A DNA stretch of 9,704 nt from Chitinophagaceae bacterium (GTDB lineage Bacteria; Bacteroidota; Bacteroidia; Chitinophagales; Chitinophagaceae): NCBI GenBank assembly GCA_003167015.1, contig PMUF01000311.1, forward strand, positions 1-9,704. The letters are read 5' to 3'. The translations under genes and the position numbers were made by a program. Under the pieces are notes generated by a model. That model was not told where the DNA came from, made no database searches, and saw only the letters and a list, made by a program, of their open reading frames with translations. Within the stretch, counting starts at the first letter, position 1, and every line of letters starts with the position of its first letter. Positions 7,650-9,704 of the stretch are shown here, piece by piece.

Positions 7650-9125
7650 TTAGATAAAATTCAGCACATCCGGCACCCTTTCCTGCCAGCCGGCCAGCAG
7701 GTATACTCCTTCTTCCGGGGTCTCCAGCGCTTTCATGCCATAACCTGCAAGATCGAAAACATACAGCTTTGCCTGTGGCGCAACCTCCCGCCGGTAGCGC
7801 CGCCACCAAAGGCTGAGATCGGTGCCTGCCGGCTGATTGAAAGTCCGGTTGTCCCACAATGCGCAATCTGTGAAGATCAGCACCTTGTCGACCACTTGTC
7901 TTTTGCGCATCAGGTCCTGCAGTACGAGCCATGCGTTGATAGCGTAGCCGGCCTCGCCTTCATGCCCGCGGAACTGGTCTGTTGCGGACAGGATAGGTCT
8001 TACCGTGCTTTGCACCGGCCGCCAGGTGTTTCCGATCACGCCGGTGATGACCTGCTCGCCGCGGCTGATCCAGGAAAAGGCCAGCAGGGGCCCGATGTCG
8101 AAGCGCTGGACAAGGCCATAGCTATCCAGGGGATGCCGCATACTGCTGCTGACATCCATGGCTATCACGGAGACGGACCGCCGCCCAAATCCCGATCTGT
8201 TCCAACTGTTGTGTAACGTCGCCTGTTCGAGCGCTTCTGTCAGCATGCCGGCGCCGCCCTGGTCGGTACGTTGCAGGTTACGATAGACGTTCAGCAGCCG
8301 AAGGGGCGATTGTCCGGCCGGGCCGGCAGCTGCGGCATTGCCCAGGTATTCGGCGGCCAGCTTAAGGACTTTGCCGCTGACACCGGCACAGAGCATCGGC
8401 TGCAGGTTATCGAGCAAAGCCGGATATCCTATCCGGAAAGAAGAGATGCCTTCTTTCCATTTATCGCGCAAGACCACCTGCCTTTGCCCGGGGCTGTCAT
8501 AATGCTGCTGATGCAGCGTCTGCCATTCCTGCAGCCAGGTCGTTCGGACAGGTATCTGCCCGCGTTGGATCCGGGCGAACAATGACTTCTGGGACCGGCT
8601 GGCCGCTTTGGGCTGTAACCACTGCAAAGCCAGCTTTATGCCTTCGCGGACTTCGACGCTGTAGCGGCTGTACTGATATTCATCCATGCTGTTAAGCAGG
8701 ACCGAAAGGCTTTTTCTCACCGCACGGCCCGGCCGCTGTCTCTTTCTGACCGTCCGGGTATAGTAGTCCAGCCACACCGGGATCTTTCCGGGTTGCTGAA
8801 CGATACGGCTGACCAGCAGACCCGTCCTTTCATCTTCGCCATAAAGAGCAGCCAGCTCCGCCGTCAGCAGGAAAGAAAGATCCCGGAAACTCCTTTGTTC
8901 CCGCAGATCGACAGCCAGCCTGCCCAACAATACAGGGTCACCCTGACGGACGGTTTCGCGTAAAAGGATCATCGCGTGGCTGGCCTGTCCGGGGTCATCG
9001 ACTGACAAAGATACTGACAGCAGCATCTTCAGGATGTCCGATTGTACATCCGGCACTTCCGCCTTGATGAAGGCGTATCGGGTGTCTGCCGGTTGTCTGC
9101 CTTTCAGGTTAAAATTGAATTTCAT
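7650..9125 (-). CDS. TROVE/vWA-domain protein, Ro60 (Rsr)-like RNA-binding protein
   Basis: 491 residues. The helical-repeat N-terminal part (about 15-310) matches the TROVE module: FRDLSFLLTAELAALYGEDE (80-99), then RPGRAVRKSLSVLLNSMDEYQYSRY (131-155), and the second conserved block SSFRIGYPALLDNLQPML (228-245). A von Willebrand A domain follows (about 315-491) with MIDAS residues DVSSSM (324-329) and IFTD (417-420). The segment that usually carries the MIDAS threonine reads GHEGEAGYAI (387-396), with no threonine. Ro proteins bind misfolded RNAs and Y RNAs; bacterial Rsr works with exoribonucleases in RNA quality control. The start has a strong AAGGAGG five bases before the ATG, and a CTCCC/GGGAG hairpin just upstream. 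The gene is visibly GC-richer than the polysaccharide operon. It is probably co-transcribed with the membrane protein downstream and appears to be controlled by the leader at 9185-9530. Confidence 0.87.
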   Translation of the reverse strand: MKFNFNLKGRQPADTRYAFIKAEVPDVQSDILKMLLSVSLSVDDPGQASHAMILLRETVRQGDPVLLGRLAVDLREQRSFRDLSFLLTAELAALYGEDERTGLLVSRIVQQPGKIPVWLDYYTRTVRKRQRPGRAVRKSLSVLLNSMDEYQYSRYSVEVREGIKLALQWLQPKAASRSQKSLFARIQRGQIPVRTTWLQEWQTLHQQHYDSPGQRQVVLRDKWKEGISSFRIGYPALLDNLQPMLCAGVSGKVLKLAAEYLGNAAAAGPAGQSPLRLLNVYRNLQRTDQGGAGMLTEALEQATLHNSWNRSGFGRRSVSVIAMDVSSSMRHPLDSYGLVQRFDIGPLLAFSWISRGEQVITGVIGNTWRPVQSTVRPILSATDQFRGHEGEAGYAINAWLVLQDLMRKRQVVDKVLIFTDCALWDNRTFNQPAGTDLSLWWRRYRREVAPQAKLYVFDLAGYGMKALETPEEGVYLLAGWQERVPDVLNFI

Positions 9126-9137
9126 GACTGCCTCCTT

Positions 9138-9150
9138 CTCCCTGCGGGAG
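9138..9150 (-). promoter_or_regulatory. Small hairpin abutting the Shine-Dalgarno site of the TROVE gene
   Basis: On the minus strand CTCCC-GCA-GGGAG forms a 5-bp stem ending directly before AAGGAGG and the ATG at 9125. The CTCC could also pair with GGAG of the ribosome site itself, so it may modulate translation. Short, hence tentative. Confidence 0.35.
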
Positions 9151-9184
9151 CCGTTAATGGTGATAAATGAATCGTCTGTTGATC

Positions 9185-9220
9185 AAAACAAAAAACCCGG
9201 GCGCTGGTGCTGACCGGGTT
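9185..9220 (-). terminator. Rho-independent terminator in the leader of the TROVE gene
   Basis: On the minus strand AACCCGG (9220-9214) pairs with CCGGGTT (9200-9194) around a 13-base loop, followed at once by TTTTGTTTTG. This is a classic intrinsic terminator, and it lies only about 60 bases before the TROVE start codon, so it must be bypassed for that gene to be expressed from the upstream promoter. Its 5' arm is also one half of the antiterminator described at 9212-9269. Confidence 0.8.
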
Positions 9221-9269
9221 ATCTTATCGGATCGGATCTAAAATAGATCTTATCGTATAACATCCGGTC
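9212..9269 (-). promoter_or_regulatory. Candidate antiterminator pairing, mutually exclusive with the 9185-9220 terminator
   Basis: In minus-strand RNA the segment 9269-9257 (GACCGG, a 2-base bulge, GUUAU) pairs with 9222-9212 (AUAACCCGGUC): 11 pairs. The enclosed loop holds a further hairpin (9235-9249, GATCT/AGATC). The right-hand segment contains the 5' arm of the terminator, so only one can form. A protector stem (9266-9286, GGTCG/CGACC) can in turn occupy 9266-9269. This is the 1:2, 2:3, 3:4 layout of a transcription attenuator. The pairing is seen in the sequence; its function is inferred. Confidence 0.55.
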
Positions 9270-9348
9270 GAAGACAAAAGACGACCTGATCGCACCAAAA
9301 CGGTGCAATAGCTGTCAGCGTCGTATTTTGTTGTATCATGGTCTTCAT
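9250..9348 (-). CDS. Putative 32-residue leader peptide
   Basis: ATG at 9346-9348, stop TAA at 9250-9252. The peptide begins MKTMIQQNTTLTAIAPFWCD, continues QVVFCLRP and ends DVIR. The ORF runs over the protector arm and most of the antiterminator arm and stops just beyond it, as leader peptides of attenuated operons do. There is no long run of one amino acid; FWC (residues 17-19) and FC (24-25) are the most notable codons, and they lie just before and just after the protector arm. It starts only about five bases after the hairpin at 9353-9380 and has no Shine-Dalgarno sequence. No family is recognised and translation is unproven. Confidence 0.4.
   Translation of the reverse strand: MKTMIQQNTTLTAIAPFWCDQVVFCLRPDVIR
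9289..9309 (-). other. Stem-loop within the leader RNA
   Basis: AUUGCACC pairs with GGUGCGAU around the loop GUUUU: eight pairs in minus-strand RNA, one of them U-G. In plus-strand RNA that position is a mismatch, so the structure fits minus-strand transcription. It sits inside the 32-codon ORF, over the FWC codons, directly upstream of the protector stem. Confidence 0.5.
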
Positions 9349-9352
9349 ACGC

Positions 9353-9380
9353 AAAAGCCCCACCTGAAGGCGGGGCTTTT
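9353..9380 (-). terminator. Strong terminator-type hairpin between the two short ORFs
   Basis: AAAAGCCCC pairs with GGGGCTTTT, continuing inward by a G-U pair (only in minus-strand RNA) and two GC pairs to a UUCA tetraloop: 12 pairs in all. The T run on the minus strand is only the four Ts of the stem, so termination may be partial. In plus orientation a looser T-rich tract follows (9390s), so it could also work that way, but no plus-strand gene needs it. Its 5' arm can alternatively pair with 9423-9429. Confidence 0.7.
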
Positions 9381-9429
9381 ATATGCTGGATCTTTTTTTA
9401 CTTGTTATTCAGCACTTTTTTCGCCCCGC
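9370..9429 (-). promoter_or_regulatory. Candidate antiterminator pairing for the 9353-9380 hairpin
   Basis: GCGGGGC (9429-9423, minus strand, near the end of the 29-codon ORF) is a perfect complement to GCCCCGC (9376-9370), the 5' arm of the terminator-type hairpin. Seven GC-rich pairs would compete with that hairpin. A ribosome at the TGA stop would cover the first segment, which would let the hairpin form. The pairing is seen; the role is inferred. Confidence 0.4.
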
Positions 9430-9498
9430 GGACATACAGTACGCCTTATCCACGTTAGACCAGGAGATCATGGGTGTATGTACATTCTGTCGAAGCAT
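9398..9498 (-). CDS. Putative 29-residue short ORF with an out-of-frame extension
   Basis: ATG at 9496-9498 opens 29 codons to TGA at 9409-9411; the peptide starts MLRQNVHTPMISWSNVDKAY and ends CMSAGRKKC. The A AAA AAG run at 9415-9421, a dnaX-type slippery sequence, lies two codons before the stop. A -1 slip there would end the protein as ...RKKVLNNK at TAA 9398-9400. Alternatively, one base added in the GG at about 9444-9445 would give VDKGVLYVRGAKKVLNNK, which reads like an ordinary protein end. The ORF follows the promoter element at 9526-9533 by about 25 bases and precedes the hairpin at 9353-9380. It may be a second leader peptide, a small protein or a decayed gene end. Confidence 0.35.
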
Positions 9499-9525
9499 AT
9501 TAAGTGTTTGATTGATTGACTAGCA

Positions 9526-9533
9526 CAAATTTA
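9526..9533 (-). promoter_or_regulatory. Candidate -7 promoter element (TAAATTTG) for the leader and TROVE gene
   Basis: The minus strand reads TAAATTTG, a full match to TAnnTTTG, in an A/T-rich stretch. A clear TTTG -33 element is absent at 19 bases. The start point would be near 9519, about 21 bases before the ATG of the 29-codon ORF. It is the only good promoter element I see between the receiver gene and the TROVE gene. Confidence 0.55.
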
Positions 9534-9561
9534 AAAATCTTTTTTTCTTTTCAGCCATTAT

Positions 9562-9587
9562 TCGAAAAAAAAATTGAAAATTTTTTT
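9562..9587 (-). terminator. A/T-only hairpin after the receiver-domain gene
   Basis: A 9-bp stem made only of A-T pairs (9567-9575 with 9579-9587) has a 3-base loop and runs into further Ts on the minus strand, about 40 bases after the receiver-domain stop. It may end that transcript or simply be an A/T-rich promoter upstream region. Confidence 0.3.
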
Positions 9588-9626
9588 GGGGCCATCGTAA
9601 ATGCACGACAGGTGGGGCTTTGGTTG

Positions 9627-9704
9627 TCAGGCCCTGTTGACAAACTTCAGGATCTTGCTGTGCAGGTCTTCGGGCCGGAAAGGTTTGGGTACTACATCCA
9701 TGAA
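9627..9704 (-). CDS. C-terminus of a response-regulator receiver (REC) domain
   Basis: Twenty-five codons enter from the right edge and end at TGA 9627-9629. They read FMDVVPKPFRPEDLHSKILK followed by FVNRA. The lysine of the V-x-KPF motif is the conserved receiver-domain lysine that contacts the phosphoryl group, and PEDLHSKI is the usual start of the last helix. As the protein ends right after this helix, it is either a stand-alone CheY-like regulator or, often in Bacteroidota, the end of a hybrid sensor histidine kinase. The rest lies outside the window. Confidence 0.8.
   Translation of the reverse strand, partial: FMDVVPKPFRPEDLHSKILKFVNRA

Noticed and set aside
7602..8216. Open plus-strand frame of 204 codons
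   Set aside because: Antisense to the TROVE/vWA gene; its openness follows from the GC-rich codon pattern of the real gene.
9180..9350. Y RNA gene next to the Ro-like gene
   Set aside because: There is a TTCGACC heptamer resembling a tRNA T-loop, but it is not closed by a proper stem, and I see no long end-to-end stem of the Y RNA type. The competing attenuator pairings explain the region better.
9328..9519. Plus-strand frame of 63 codons
   Set aside because: It runs straight through the strong hairpin at 9353-9380 and the opposite-strand ORFs, with no promoter or recognisable protein features.
1..9704. CRISPR array, tRNA or rRNA gene, insertion sequence, attachment site
   Set aside because: No spaced direct repeats, no tRNA cloverleaf signature, no transposase fragments and no terminal inverted repeats were found. 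The only direct repeat of note is a 9-base copy (9221-9229 and 9247-9255) inside the leader.

Overview
The window looks like Bacteroidota DNA, most likely a Chitinophagaceae-type genome. The evidence is a NusG-like antiterminator of the UpxY kind opening a polysaccharide operon, two candidate promoters with the Bacteroidota -7 element TAnnTTTG, and a Bacteroidota-style Wzc with a glycine/tyrosine tail. Every gene I can support is on the minus strand, so the window is read from right to left. No hits could be looked up; family names rest on motifs and protein architecture.

Right edge (9704 to about 9126): the last 25 codons of a response-regulator receiver domain, then about 500 bases without a conventional gene. 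This stretch holds a good minus-strand promoter (-7 at 9526-9533), two very short ORFs (29 and 32 codons), each followed by a terminator-type hairpin, and segments that could pair with the terminator arms to form antiterminators. Several hairpins contain G-U pairs only when read as minus-strand RNA, which supports their orientation. I read this as a two-stage transcription attenuator controlling the next gene.

Middle right (9125 to 7072): a GC-richer pair, a TROVE/vWA protein of the Ro60/Rsr type (RNA-binding, RNA quality control) and a four-helix membrane protein of unknown function, 32 bases apart.

Middle (7071 to 6649): a 423-base gap with a TAnnTTTG promoter element (6953-6960) and a long structured leader, including a roughly 16-bp hairpin, ahead of the UpxY-like gene. 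This is the expected target layout for UpxY-type processive antitermination.

Left (6648 to 1): a tight operon coding for the UpxY-like regulator, Wza-like outer-membrane lipoprotein, Wzc-like co-polymerase/tyrosine kinase, Wzm permease, Wzt ATPase with a C-terminal carbohydrate-binding-type domain, and a SAM methyltransferase whose start overlaps the wzt stop by 14 bases and which runs off the window. Gaps between these genes are 15 to 26 bases. Together they would carry an extracellular or surface polysaccharide from the cytoplasm to the cell surface. The methyltransferase may place the chain-end cap that Wzt recognises.
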